The translations under genes and the position numbers were made by a program. Positions 6,446 to 14,868 of a stretch of 41,598 bases of DNA are shown here, in pieces. Within the stretch, counting starts at the first letter, position 1, and each line of letters opens with the position of its first letter. The stretch comes from CAYMUL01 sp964393605. Lineage in GTDB: Bacteria; Bacteroidota; Ignavibacteria; Ignavibacteriales; Ignavibacteriaceae. The stretch is from NCBI GenBank assembly GCA_964393605.1, contig CAYMUL010000028.1, forward strand, positions 1 to 41,598, written 5' to 3'. Below the pieces are notes generated by a model, which was given only the letters and a program-made list of their open reading frames with translations, was not told the DNA's origin and did not search any database.

Positions 6446-8116
6446 ATGAATAATTTCTCCAATGAAGAACTCAACAAATCCAAAAATTTTATTTACGAAA
6501 TAATCGATGAAGACTTAAAAACTAACAAGTGGAACGGTAATGTTCATACCCGTTTCCCTCCAGAACCAAATGGTTATTTGCATATCGGACATGCGAAATC
6601 GATTTGTCTGAATTACGGAATTGCCCGCGATTATAACGGGAAATTTAATCTTCGCTTTGACGATACAAATCCCGAAAAAGAAGAAACTGAATATGTTGAA
6701 TCAATCATCGAAGATGTGAAGTGGCTCGGCGCTGATTTTGAAGAGAGAATATTTTTCGCTTCCGATTATTTCGAGCAAATGTATCAATGGGCTGTGATGC
6801 TTATAAATAAAAGCGTTGCTTATGTTTGTGATTTATCCGGCGATGAAATCAGGCAGACGCGCGGCACACTCACCGAGCCGGGAAAGGAATCACCTTATCG
6901 CGACAGAAGTATCGTGGAGAATCTTGATTTATTCGAACGAATGAAAAATGGTGAATTCCCGAACGGTTCAAAAACTCTCCGCGCTAAAATTGATATGGCT
7001 TCACCCAATTTTAATTTGCGCGATCCTGTGATGTACAGAATCGTTCACGCAGAACATCATCGAACGGGAAATAAGTGGTGCATTTATCCGACTTACGATT
7101 GGGCGCATGGAAATGAAGATTCGATTGAAGAAATTACTCATTCAATCTGCACGCTGGAATTCGAAAATCATCGCCCGCTTTACGATTGGTTTTTAGATCA
7201 ACTCGGAGTGCATCATCCTCAACAAATAGAATTTGCGCGGCTGAACTTGAACTACACTGTTATGAGCAAAAGGAAATTATTACAATTAGTTAAAGAAGGA
7301 TATGTTGACGGATGGGATGATCCACGAATGCCGACAATCTCCGCGCTTCGCAGAAGGGGTTACACGCCGGAATCAATTCGTAATTTTGCGGAAACGGTTG
7401 GCGTAGCAAAACGTGAATCTGTTTCTGACATTGCGCTACTCGAGTATTCGATCCGAAATGATTTGAATAAACATGCACGACGAGCAATGGCAGTATTGAA
7501 GCCGCTAAAAATAGTTATTACAAATTACAACGACGAAGAAGAAGTTGATGCAGTCAACAATCCTGAAGATCCAACTACAGGAACCAGAAAAATTATTTTT
7601 GGAAAAGAAATTTTTATTGATCGGGATGATTTTATGGAGAATCCGCCGAAAGGTTATCATCGGCTAATTCCGGGAGGGGAAGTGCGATTGCGTTATGCGT
7701 ACATAATTAAATGTGAAAAAGTAATTAAAGATGCTGCGGGAGATGTAATTGAACTTCGCTGTACTTACGACCCAGATACAAAAAGCGGCAGCGGCACAAG
7801 TACAAAAAAAGTTAAAGGAGTGATCCATTGGGTTTCTGCAACTCATTTTATAAATGCCGAAGTGAGATTGTATGACAGACTTTTCACGAATGAAAATCCG
7901 GGCAATGAGGAAAAATGGTTGAGTTTCATAAATGAAAAATCACTTGAAGTTATTCACGATGCGAAGTTGGAAATGTCATTAGCGAATGCAAAAACCGGTG
8001 ATAAATTTCAATTTGAGCGGATTGGATATTTTTGTGTTGATACAAAAAACGGTGGAGAGAAATTAATCTTCAACCGCACCGTAACCTTGAAAGATAGCTG
8101 GGGAGGGAAGAAGTAA
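6446..8116 (+). CDS. glnS: Glutaminyl-tRNA synthetase
   Basis: Charges tRNA-Gln with glutamine in the cytosol. The 556-residue length is typical. The class I motifs are clear: PPEPNGYLHIGHAKS with HIGH at residues 46-49, and VMSKR at 272-276 as the KMSKS variant. The GlnRS-specific segments LRFDDTNPEKE, the GTLTEPG region, and the C-terminal anticodon-binding beta-barrels (KIIFGKEIFIDRDDF, GGEVRLRYAYIIKCE) are also present. It has its own promoter, so it is probably not part of the MCE operon. A hairpin terminator follows. The presence of GlnRS means tRNA-Gln can be charged directly here. Confidence 0.98.
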   Translation: MNNFSNEELNKSKNFIYEIIDEDLKTNKWNGNVHTRFPPEPNGYLHIGHAKSICLNYGIARDYNGKFNLRFDDTNPEKEETEYVESIIEDVKWLGADFEERIFFASDYFEQMYQWAVMLINKSVAYVCDLSGDEIRQTRGTLTEPGKESPYRDRSIVENLDLFERMKNGEFPNGSKTLRAKIDMASPNFNLRDPVMYRIVHAEHHRTGNKWCIYPTYDWAHGNEDSIEEITHSICTLEFENHRPLYDWFLDQLGVHHPQQIEFARLNLNYTVMSKRKLLQLVKEGYVDGWDDPRMPTISALRRRGYTPESIRNFAETVGVAKRESVSDIALLEYSIRNDLNKHARRAMAVLKPLKIVITNYNDEEEVDAVNNPEDPTTGTRKIIFGKEIFIDRDDFMENPPKGYHRLIPGGEVRLRYAYIIKCEKVIKDAAGDVIELRCTYDPDTKSGSGTSTKKVKGVIHWVSATHFINAEVRLYDRLFTNENPGNEEKWLSFINEKSLEVIHDAKLEMSLANAKTGDKFQFERIGYFCVDTKNGGEKLIFNRTVTLKDSWGGKK

Positions 8117-8129
8117 AGCAAATAAAAAA

Positions 8130-8149
8130 CCCCGAACAAAAGTTCGGGG
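8130..8149. terminator. Terminator hairpin between glnS and the RNA helicase gene
   Basis: CCCCGAAC (8130-8137) and GTTCGGGG (8142-8149) form a perfect 8-bp stem with loop AAAA. On the minus strand it is followed by TTTTTTATTT, and on the plus strand by AT-rich DNA without a long T run. It probably serves both convergent genes, best on the minus strand. Confidence 0.7.
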
Positions 8150-8173
8150 CAATTCGAATTAAATTATTTTGTT

Positions 8174-8198
8174 AAAAATTCTCGAACTGAAGTTCGAG
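8174..8198 (-). terminator. Terminator hairpin for the RNA helicase gene
   Basis: CTCGAAC (8181-8187) and GTTCGAG (8192-8198) form a perfect stem with a 4-base loop. On the minus strand it is followed by AATTTTTAAC. It lies 12 bases past the helicase stop codon. Confidence 0.6.
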
Positions 8199-8210
8199 CT
8201 ACAAACATCT

Positions 8211-9560
8211 TTAAGATTTTTGTTTCGATTTTTTCTTCTTCTTTTTTCGATCCCAAAATTTTTCTTTACGACCGGATTTTCTTCCAGAAAACTTTTTGTC
8301 GCCACTGAATTTTCTATCTCGCCTGAATTTTTTGTCGCCTCTAAACTTTTTCTTTTTCTCAGAAATATTCTCGCCGGATTGATCGATATTCGCAACAGCT
8401 TCCGATTTGAAGGGATGTTCAAGAAGCATAGGAATCTTTGCGTTAATTAAACGTTGAATCGATTTCAAGTTGCTTCTCTCTTCTGCATCGCAAAAGGAAA
8501 TCGCTGTTCCGCCAAGCCCTGCTCTTCCTGTTCTTCCAACGCGATGAATATAGGTCTCGGGATCTTCAGGAATATCATAATTAATTACATGCGAAAGTTT
8601 TTCAATATCAATTCCGCGAGAGGCAATATCTGTAGCAACAAGTACAGTTAATTTGTTGGATTTGAAATCATTTAACGCACGTTGCCGCGAATGTTGAGTT
8701 TTATCGCCGTGAATTGCGTCGGCATGAATTTTTTCGGCATTCAATTGTTTTGCCAAAACTTCCGCACCACGTTTTGTACGTGTAAATACAAGTGCTGAAG
8801 TAATGTTCTCATTTTTTATAAGATGAATTAACAATTTCTTTTTGTTAGTTCGTTCTACGAAGTACACAGCTTGTTCAATTGCTTCAACGGTTTTTATCTC
8901 AGGTTCAATTTCTACTTTAACGGGATGATTCAAAATTGAATGAGCAAGTTTTGAAACTTCGGGAGGCATCGTCGCAGAAAAGAAAAGTGATTGTCGTTCT
9001 TTCGGTAGTTTTGAAATAATTTTCTTAACGTCATGGATGAATCCCATATCAAGCATTCTGTCCGCTTCATCGAGAACCAATATTTTCAACTTCGAAACAT
9101 CGACGAATTTTTGTTCCATTAAATCGAGCAATCTTCCCGGAGTTGCTATAAGAATCTCCACTCCTTTTTTCAATTTTTCCGTTTGCGGATTTTGAGAAAC
9201 GCCGCCATAGATGACCGTATTATGTAATCCGGTATGTTTTCCATAAACAGAAAAGCTTTCACTAACTTGAACAGCAAGTTCACGCGTCGGGGTGATTATC
9301 AATGCTTTGATGAATCTTGTAAATTTCTTTTTAACCGATTTATCACGTGGATGTTTGGCTTTCTCCTCGCTCAAAATTTGTAAAATGGGAATAGCGAATG
9401 CCGCAGTTTTTCCTGTTCCCGTTTGCGCCGAGCCGAGTAAATCTTTTCCTTGAAGGATTATTGGAATTGCTTTCTCTTGTATAGGGGTGGGTATGAGGTA
9501 ACCTTCCTCGTCTATTGCTGATTTAATTGATTTAATAAGATTTAAATTTTCGAATGACAT
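8211..9560 (-). CDS. DEAD-box ATP-dependent RNA helicase, RhlE type
   Basis: Unwinds RNA, probably in ribosome assembly or RNA decay. The protein has 449 residues from ATG 9560 (MSFENLNL, matching the family start). An in-frame TTG at 9584 would add eight residues and is less likely. Motifs in order: Q-motif TPTPIQ, Walker A AQTGTGKT (residues 45-52), PTRELA, TPGRLLD, DEAD (164-167), SAT (195-197), and HRVGRTGR (339-346). The tail after about residue 390 is very basic (repeated KKF, RDRKF, K-rich end) and probably binds RNA non-specifically. The mapped promoter predicts a leader of about 120 bases. RhlE-type is based on the overall motif pattern. Confidence 0.95.
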   Translation of the reverse strand: MSFENLNLIKSIKSAIDEEGYLIPTPIQEKAIPIILQGKDLLGSAQTGTGKTAAFAIPILQILSEEKAKHPRDKSVKKKFTRFIKALIITPTRELAVQVSESFSVYGKHTGLHNTVIYGGVSQNPQTEKLKKGVEILIATPGRLLDLMEQKFVDVSKLKILVLDEADRMLDMGFIHDVKKIISKLPKERQSLFFSATMPPEVSKLAHSILNHPVKVEIEPEIKTVEAIEQAVYFVERTNKKKLLIHLIKNENITSALVFTRTKRGAEVLAKQLNAEKIHADAIHGDKTQHSRQRALNDFKSNKLTVLVATDIASRGIDIEKLSHVINYDIPEDPETYIHRVGRTGRAGLGGTAISFCDAEERSNLKSIQRLINAKIPMLLEHPFKSEAVANIDQSGENISEKKKKFRGDKKFRRDRKFSGDKKFSGRKSGRKEKFWDRKKKKKKSKQKS

Positions 9561-9688
9561 AAAACTTTCTGATGATTTGGGCAACTTCTCGTAATTAAGC
9601 TGAGGTTGTCCATTGGTTTAAAAATAGATTTGTAAAAGATTGCAATCAAAGGGGAAGGAGTGTAGCATACTTTAATAAATCGCACGCG

Positions 9689-9719
9689 CAAAGATACTTT
9701 ATAAAAAGCAGACAGCAAA
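9689..9719 (-). promoter_or_regulatory. Bacteroidota-type promoter for the RNA helicase gene
   Basis: On the minus strand TTTG (9719-9716) precedes TATCTTTG (9696-9689) by 19 bases, an excellent match to the group consensus. Transcription would start near 9682, leaving a leader of about 120 bases before ATG 9560. Confidence 0.7.
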
Positions 9720-9739
9720 GGATTGTTTTGGTTCAAAAT

Positions 9740-9946
9740 CTAATAACGTTCAACCTTCTTGGAAGAATTAAGTATCCACTTTGGAATAATTACGAATAAC
9801 ATTCCTCCCCATAAAATAAGCTTCAACAATTTCACAAAAATAGTTTCGTTGGTAATCTGATTGTCATTTAGATGTTCCAATATCGGCAGAAAAAGTTTTC
9901 TTCCACGAAAAAATCCGCAATAAAAAAAAATACCGCAAGTTTTCAA
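9740..9946 (-). CDS. Doubtful small membrane protein upstream of the helicase gene
   Basis: An open frame of 68 codons starting at TTG 9946. The only clear feature is one hydrophobic segment near the C-terminus (LLKLILWGGMLFVIIPKWIL). No family is recognised, there is no clear ribosome binding site, and the frame begins in a T-rich tract. It could be a real small protein, the tail of a decayed gene, or chance. The rest of the 9561-9997 gap holds the helicase promoter and leader and nothing else recognisable. Confidence 0.25.
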   Translation of the reverse strand: MKTCGIFFYCGFFRGRKLFLPILEHLNDNQITNETIFVKLLKLILWGGMLFVIIPKWILNSSKKVERY

Positions 9947-9997
9947 CGCAATGTGTGTCAGATTGTTATGAATAATTCTAAATAAAGGAAATAGATT

Positions 9998-12277
9998 TTG
10001 AAAAATAGAATGTGTAATACAATTAAATTCGGATTGCTACTTCAGTTCATCCTGCTTCTTTCAACGCTTGAATCCACTGCGCAAACCAAAACGGGAATCA
10101 TCTCCGGCGAAATTAGGGATGCGGCGACCAAGCAACCTCTTATTGGTGCAAATATTATTATAGCAGATACAGATATCGGAGCGGCGAGCGATATTAACGG
10201 CTATTATGTTATGAAGAATATTTCTCCCGGTCGTTACATCCTTAAAGTTTCAATGCTTGGATATGAGCCTGCATTGTTCACAGATTTGGTTATTAATCCA
10301 GGAAGAAATCACTCGATCAATTTTGAACTTCAGCCGTCTGTTGTTGAGTTAGGAGAAGTTCAGGTAACTGCCGATCATTTCACAAAGCCAGTAGAAAATC
10401 CGGTTAGTTTCCGATCAATTTCTCCTGAAGAAATAAGGAGATCACCCGGTTCGGCGGAAGATATTTTTCGTGTGATGCAATCGATGCCGGGGGTTGCTAC
10501 TGCCGGAACTAAAAGTGCTCAACTAATTGTGCGGGGAGGTAGCCCTGATGAAAATCTTACTCTGATTGATAACATTGAAGTCTATAATCCGATTCACTTT
10601 GCACGTACAGGAGAATCAATGGGTGTAATAAGTATTGTAAATCCGGCTTTGGTTCAAAAGGTAGATTTCATGACAGGCGGATTCCCTTCAAAATATGGAG
10701 ATAAGATGTCATCTGTTTTTGAAATGACTTTGAAAGAAGGAAACAAAGAAGCTCTCAACACTGATGCAAATATGAATATTGCCGGTTTTGGTTTAACAAT
10801 GGATGGACCAATTGCCCCGAGCAGCAACATGATATTTTCAATTCGAAGGGGGTATTTCGATTTAATTACTTCTATACTTGATAAACCGGTTGCTCCAAAT
10901 TATTATGACGCAGTTGGAAAAGTTACTTATGATTTGAACAAAGATAACCGCATTAGTCTTGTTGGATTTTATTACGTTGATCAGATTCGACGAGACGGTG
11001 TTGAGAAAGATGAACCTACTGCCGTTTCGTGGAATAGATACGATAAACTAACCAGAGATGACTATGGTTCTGCGTTCGGCATCAATTGGCGTTCCTTAAT
11101 TTCAACGAAGACATTTTCTTTGGTAACCGCTTCATTCACCAGCAATGGATGGTACACACGGCAAGGGAATGATTTGAATGACGCTCTAATAGGGGAGGAT
11201 ATTCGGGAAGATGAACTCGGAATAAAAGGTGAAATCAATCATCAATATTCCCAAAAATTAAATTTTAAAGTGGGCGGTCAATTCAAAATTATAAATTCAA
11301 AAAATGAATCATGGACTCCGGCTGATACAACAAGAGATGGAACTATCATCCCTGCAAATACAATTTCGTATAAACCTGATTCAGAATTTAAGTCAATGTT
11401 TTACATCCAATCTTCTTTCCAAATTATCGAACCAATTGTTCTTTCAACGGGGTTGCGATATGATCACTTCTCACTCACTAATGAGAATAATGTTAGTCCA
11501 AGAGTTTCCCTTTCGTATAGGTTTTATACAAACACAACGCTAAATCTTGCTTGGGGAAAATACTATCAAACTCCGGCAAGCTATGAAGTGTCACCCGATG
11601 TACGAAACTTATTCTTAAAAAGCAGTTCCTCCGAACATTATATCGCCGGAGTTGAATATAGGCTTGGTTATGATACTAAACTTGGTATTGAAATTTATCA
11701 CAAAGAACTTTCCGATTTAAAATTTGATCCTGATAGTTCGAATCTTTTAATTAACAGTGGAAGTGGCTATGCGCAAGGTATCGAATTAGCTCTTCAAAAG
11801 AAGTTCACGGAAGGATTTGTCGGAAGTGCATCGTATTCATACTCGATTTCCAAACGAAGGGATTACGATTTCGATAATCTTTACGATTTTGAATTCGATA
11901 GACCTCATATCTTAAATTTACTCGCAGGCGTAGAAATTGGTTCGGGTTGGCAGATTGGAGCTAAGTTCCAGTATGCCTCAGGAAATCCATTCACTCCGGT
12001 CGTTGGAGTAATAAAGAAAGGGGATAAGTACTTTGTCATCGAAGGAGCGAAAAATTCCGAACGCTACCCGGATTTTCACAAATTAGATATTCGTATCGAT
12101 AAACAATTTGTTTTTAATACATGGTCGTTTTCTGTTTATCTCGATTTATGGAATGCATACAACAGAGACAACGTCGTTTCGTACTCATCAAAAGCAAATA
12201 GCGATGGTACGATTACTACAACTCCAAGATACGATTTAGGGCTTGCGCCTATTTTAGGATTCACCGCAAAATTTTAA
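9998..12277 (+). CDS. TonB-dependent receptor with carboxypeptidase-regulatory-like N-terminal domain
   Basis: Outer-membrane active-transport receptor of 759 residues. A signal peptide ends STAQ at about residue 29. A carboxypeptidase-D regulatory-like domain follows at about 33-120 (GIISGEIRDAATKQPLIGANI, with GYYVMKNISPGRY). The plug spans about 125-250 (SPEEIRRSPGSAEDIFRVMQ, LIVRGGSPDENLTLIDNIEV), and the beta-barrel runs to the terminal Phe. TTG at 9998 is preferred because AAAGGAA lies seven bases upstream; ATG 10010 is the alternative. The substrate cannot be read. There is no SusD-like partner, so this is not a classic SusCD pair. A small membrane protein gene follows 43 bases downstream and may be co-transcribed. 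Confidence 0.93.
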   Translation: MKNRMCNTIKFGLLLQFILLLSTLESTAQTKTGIISGEIRDAATKQPLIGANIIIADTDIGAASDINGYYVMKNISPGRYILKVSMLGYEPALFTDLVINPGRNHSINFELQPSVVELGEVQVTADHFTKPVENPVSFRSISPEEIRRSPGSAEDIFRVMQSMPGVATAGTKSAQLIVRGGSPDENLTLIDNIEVYNPIHFARTGESMGVISIVNPALVQKVDFMTGGFPSKYGDKMSSVFEMTLKEGNKEALNTDANMNIAGFGLTMDGPIAPSSNMIFSIRRGYFDLITSILDKPVAPNYYDAVGKVTYDLNKDNRISLVGFYYVDQIRRDGVEKDEPTAVSWNRYDKLTRDDYGSAFGINWRSLISTKTFSLVTASFTSNGWYTRQGNDLNDALIGEDIREDELGIKGEINHQYSQKLNFKVGGQFKIINSKNESWTPADTTRDGTIIPANTISYKPDSEFKSMFYIQSSFQIIEPIVLSTGLRYDHFSLTNENNVSPRVSLSYRFYTNTTLNLAWGKYYQTPASYEVSPDVRNLFLKSSSSEHYIAGVEYRLGYDTKLGIEIYHKELSDLKFDPDSSNLLINSGSGYAQGIELALQKKFTEGFVGSASYSYSISKRRDYDFDNLYDFEFDRPHILNLLAGVEIGSGWQIGAKFQYASGNPFTPVVGVIKKGDKYFVIEGAKNSERYPDFHKLDIRIDKQFVFNTWSFSVYLDLWNAYNRDNVVSYSSKANSDGTITTTPRYDLGLAPILGFTAKF

Positions 12278-12320
12278 AACCATTATGTGATTTAATTTTA
12301 AATAAGGATTAGAAAGTAAA

Positions 12321-12698
12321 ATGAATAAATCTGTTTTAATAAAAATTACCGCCGCTGTTGCATTGATTTTTAGTTCACTGACTATTGGCGAAGGTTCACT
12401 TGTTCTCTTAAAAATATCAACGCCGGCTTATACAGTTTTCGCACCATTATTGATTTACAATATTTTAATGGGACTCGCCGGTTTTTGCGTCGCTTTAACC
12501 ATTTGGAAAAATAAGATGCACGCACGAAAATATAGTTTAATTGTATTTGTAATGCATCTCACCGTATTCTTTATTTCAGCGATCATTTATTCTACAAGTG
12601 ATTTAGTTGCACTTGATAGTGTAAAAGCTATGGCTTTGCGCTCTTTAATTTGGTTTGCGGTTTTTTTCGTTGTAACCAAATACAATAAATCAAAATGA
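12321..12698 (+). CDS. Small integral membrane protein, four predicted helices
   Basis: A 125-residue hydrophobic protein with about four membrane segments (residues about 5-28, 36-62, 69-92 and 104-121), short loops and a basic end (KYNKSK). No catalytic motif is seen and no family is firmly recognised. It lies just downstream of the TonB receptor gene in the same direction, so it may be co-transcribed with it. Function unknown. Confidence 0.7.
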   Translation: MNKSVLIKITAAVALIFSSLTIGEGSLVLLKISTPAYTVFAPLLIYNILMGLAGFCVALTIWKNKMHARKYSLIVFVMHLTVFFISAIIYSTSDLVALDSVKAMALRSLIWFAVFFVVTKYNKSK

Positions 12699-12835
12699 GT
12701 TGCTAATAATTTTCATCATCAAAAAGGAGATAAATACTTGTCCTAATATTTTGAGCGAATAATTTTCTTCCTCATTTAATTCTCAATGAAATAAGATATT
12801 TTAGTTTATGCGATTAAAAAATTAATCTCGATCCG

Positions 12836-13393
12836 ATGGAAGAAAAAAAAATTATTGAGCATCTCAAAAATGGAGATGATTTTATTTATAAATATGTTTA
12901 TGAAAAATATATTCGTATGATTTTGAATGTTTGTTACGGAATGACAAATAACAGATACGAAGCCGAAGATGCTTCGCAAGATGTATTTATAAAGGTATTC
13001 AATTCGATTCATACTTTTAGAGAAGAATCGAAATTATCAACCTGGATTTATCGCATTACTTTAAATATTTGCAAAAATCGTCTTCGAAGAAAAAAAATAA
13101 TTAGTATCCTATCTCTCAATTATTGGGGAGAGGATGATAAAGAGGGGGAATTAATTGCCGATAATGCAAACCCAATGATAAATATTGAGAAATCTGAACT
13201 TCAGCAGATTGTAAGAGAAGCGATAGATTCGCTACCGGTGAAGCAGAAATCTGCAATCATTCTTTCAAGGTATGAAGAAAAGTCATATGCAGAAATTGCC
13301 GATATTTTGGAAACAACTATTCCCGCCGTTGAATCGCTTCTGTTTCGAGCAAAAGAAAATCTCGCAAAAAAATTAATAGAATTAAAACGATGA
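12836..13393 (+). CDS. ECF-type RNA polymerase sigma factor
   Basis: A 185-residue alternative sigma factor of the extracytoplasmic-function class. Region 2 is clear at about residues 20-90 (YEAEDASQDVFIKVFNSI, then STWIYRITLNICKNRLRRKK). Region 4 is at about 120-180 (LPVKQKSAIILSRYEEKSYAEIADIL, then AVESLLFRAKENL). It is followed 42 bases later by a zinc-finger anti-sigma gene and a Spy-like sensor gene, so it is probably held inactive until an envelope stress signal appears. No target promoter for it was identified in the window. Confidence 0.95.
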   Translation: MEEKKIIEHLKNGDDFIYKYVYEKYIRMILNVCYGMTNNRYEAEDASQDVFIKVFNSIHTFREESKLSTWIYRITLNICKNRLRRKKIISILSLNYWGEDDKEGELIADNANPMINIEKSELQQIVREAIDSLPVKQKSAIILSRYEEKSYAEIADILETTIPAVESLLFRAKENLAKKLIELKR

Positions 13394-13435
13394 AAAATTC
13401 ACCTGATATTCTGAACCAAAGCCGAAGGGATAATT

Positions 13436-13924
13436 ATGAATCATAAAAAAATCCAGAAACAATTGTTGCTTTACATCGATGGAGATTTGCCGAAAGAAAA
13501 AAATATTTTTATTGCCGATCATTTGAAGATATGCAGTGAATGTGCAAATTCTTTCGAGTTGTTGAAGCATGAGTGGACGAAAGCAAAGATTTTGAAAGAA
13601 GCTCCATCGCCCGATCTGTGGTTTCGATTGGAAAATAGAATTGAGAAATCGAAAACGAATTCTTTCATTTTCAACATCGATAGTATAAAAATATTTTTTA
13701 GAGCCGCGATAACAGTTACGACAGTAGTCGTCGCAGTTCTTTCCGGCTCATGGCTGGGGCGTTCGCTCGATGGTCGGAGAGCAGCAAACGACAACGAAAT
13801 TATAGTGAACGAAAATAATACATTAAGAGAAGAATTTGGGATGCGCTATTTCGAAATAATTCCGCCGAACAATTTGGCAGACGGCATTCTGTCTATCGGA
13901 AGTAAAAGCGAAAGGAATAAATGA
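13436..13924 (+). CDS. Zinc-finger anti-sigma factor with one membrane helix
   Basis: A 162-residue membrane anti-sigma factor. The N-terminal cytoplasmic domain carries the ZAS zinc motif His29-x3-Cys33-x2-Cys36 (HLKICSEC). One transmembrane helix lies at about 88-106, and about 55 residues lie outside. It should bind the ECF sigma factor encoded just upstream. Its stop codon overlaps the start of the downstream Spy-like gene (ATGA), indicating coupled translation and a joint function. Confidence 0.88.
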   Translation: MNHKKIQKQLLLYIDGDLPKEKNIFIADHLKICSECANSFELLKHEWTKAKILKEAPSPDLWFRLENRIEKSKTNSFIFNIDSIKIFFRAAITVTTVVVAVLSGSWLGRSLDGRRAANDNEIIVNENNTLREEFGMRYFEIIPPNNLADGILSIGSKSERNK

Positions 13925-14412
13925 TGAAGAAAAGATTTACAAATGATTTTATCATCCTTATAACAATCATTAACCTCTCTTCACTTGGAACAATGCTTTA
14001 TCTGCGGATGAGCGATGGAAATAATTTTGATAGAGCCAAATGGCAAAAACAGAGATTTGAAAAAGTAAAGAGAGAGTTGAATTTAACGGAGACGCAAGTC
14101 GCACAATTCAATAAGATTAAGAAAGATTTCCATATTCGGCTCGATTCCTTGGACGAACGTTACGAGTTATTACGTAAAGAATTGATTAATTCCATAAGCC
14201 ATGATAGTGCCGAGAATCCGAAGACCGAGCTAATTCTTAAAGAGTTCGGAGAATTACAAAATGAAACTCAACGATGGATTGTAAAACACTTTTATCGTTT
14301 TAAAGCTGTGCTAACTCCTGCTCAATCTGAAAAATTTTTCGCAATTTTAATGCATCGTTTTCAAGACGACCCGATGAATCCGCCAATGAATCGGATGCCG
14401 GGGAATCATTGA
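13921..14412 (+). CDS. Spy/CpxP/CnrX-like periplasmic sensor protein
   Basis: A 163-residue protein with an N-terminal membrane anchor or uncleaved signal (about residues 10-28) and a helical periplasmic part holding two LTxxQ-type motifs, LTETQ (55-59) and LTPAQ (131-135). These motifs define the Spy/CpxP and CnrX/ZraP heavy-metal-sensor-like families. The start may be ATG 13921 or the adjoining ATG 13924. The arrangement sigma, anti-sigma, LTxxQ protein matches CnrH-CnrY-CnrX logic, in which the periplasmic protein passes a metal or misfolding signal to the anti-sigma factor. There is no obvious His/Met-rich metal site, so the inducer is open. Confidence 0.82.
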   Translation: MMKKRFTNDFIILITIINLSSLGTMLYLRMSDGNNFDRAKWQKQRFEKVKRELNLTETQVAQFNKIKKDFHIRLDSLDERYELLRKELINSISHDSAENPKTELILKEFGELQNETQRWIVKHFYRFKAVLTPAQSEKFFAILMHRFQDDPMNPPMNRMPGNH

Positions 14413-14460
14413 GTTAATCATTTCTTTGTAAAAGAAAATATTGTAGTGATTGTTCGATCA

Positions 14461-14835
14461 TTAATTGTTTAGCAGGGGAAGCAGATGAATCGTTCCTCCA
14501 ATTAAGAATAAAAATATCAAAAATTTTTCCGCTATTGTCTTATTCCTGAAGAAAAGAAATTGTTCAACCGTTCTCGTAATCCAAAAAAATGAAATGGTAA
14601 ACAAAATAAAATTTCCAAGTTCAGTCTGCATCAATTCATGCGGAAAGAAAAAACAGAATGCCGCGAAGAATAAAAAGACATACATCAACTTCAGATTCAG
14701 TACTTGCATAATTGCTTTGTTGTGAAATTTTATTTTATCGAGTTCTGTTTTCCAGTCGAATAATTTCCAGAAGTATCCATGAAACAGAAAAAAACAAAGG
14801 TTAAAAATTCCGCAGATAAAAATCAGTGTGCGAAT
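14461..14835 (-). CDS. Small membrane protein with a probable non-canonical ATT start
   Basis: An ATG at 14709 would give 82 residues, but protein-like sequence continues upstream in the same frame: TLIFICGIFNLCFFLFHGYF, then WKLFDWKTELDKIKFHNKAI running straight into MQVLNLK. The frame is closed by TGA at 14841-14839, so the start must lie between. ATT at 14835 fits best, with GGAAAG eight bases upstream; CTG 14826 is possible, as is a sequencing frameshift from TTG 14842. The 124-residue product has about four membrane helices and resembles small uncharacterised Bacteroidota membrane proteins I recall with FWKLF and IMQVLN segments. It lies 33 bases after the SulP gene and is probably in its operon. 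Function unknown. Confidence 0.65.
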   Translation of the reverse strand: MRTLIFICGIFNLCFFLFHGYFWKLFDWKTELDKIKFHNKAIMQVLNLKLMYVFLFFAAFCFFFPHELMQTELGNFILFTISFFWITRTVEQFLFFRNKTIAEKFLIFLFLIGGTIHLLPLLNN

Positions 14836-14868
14836 AGTTCAATCTTTCCAAAAATCTTTTCATTCAAC

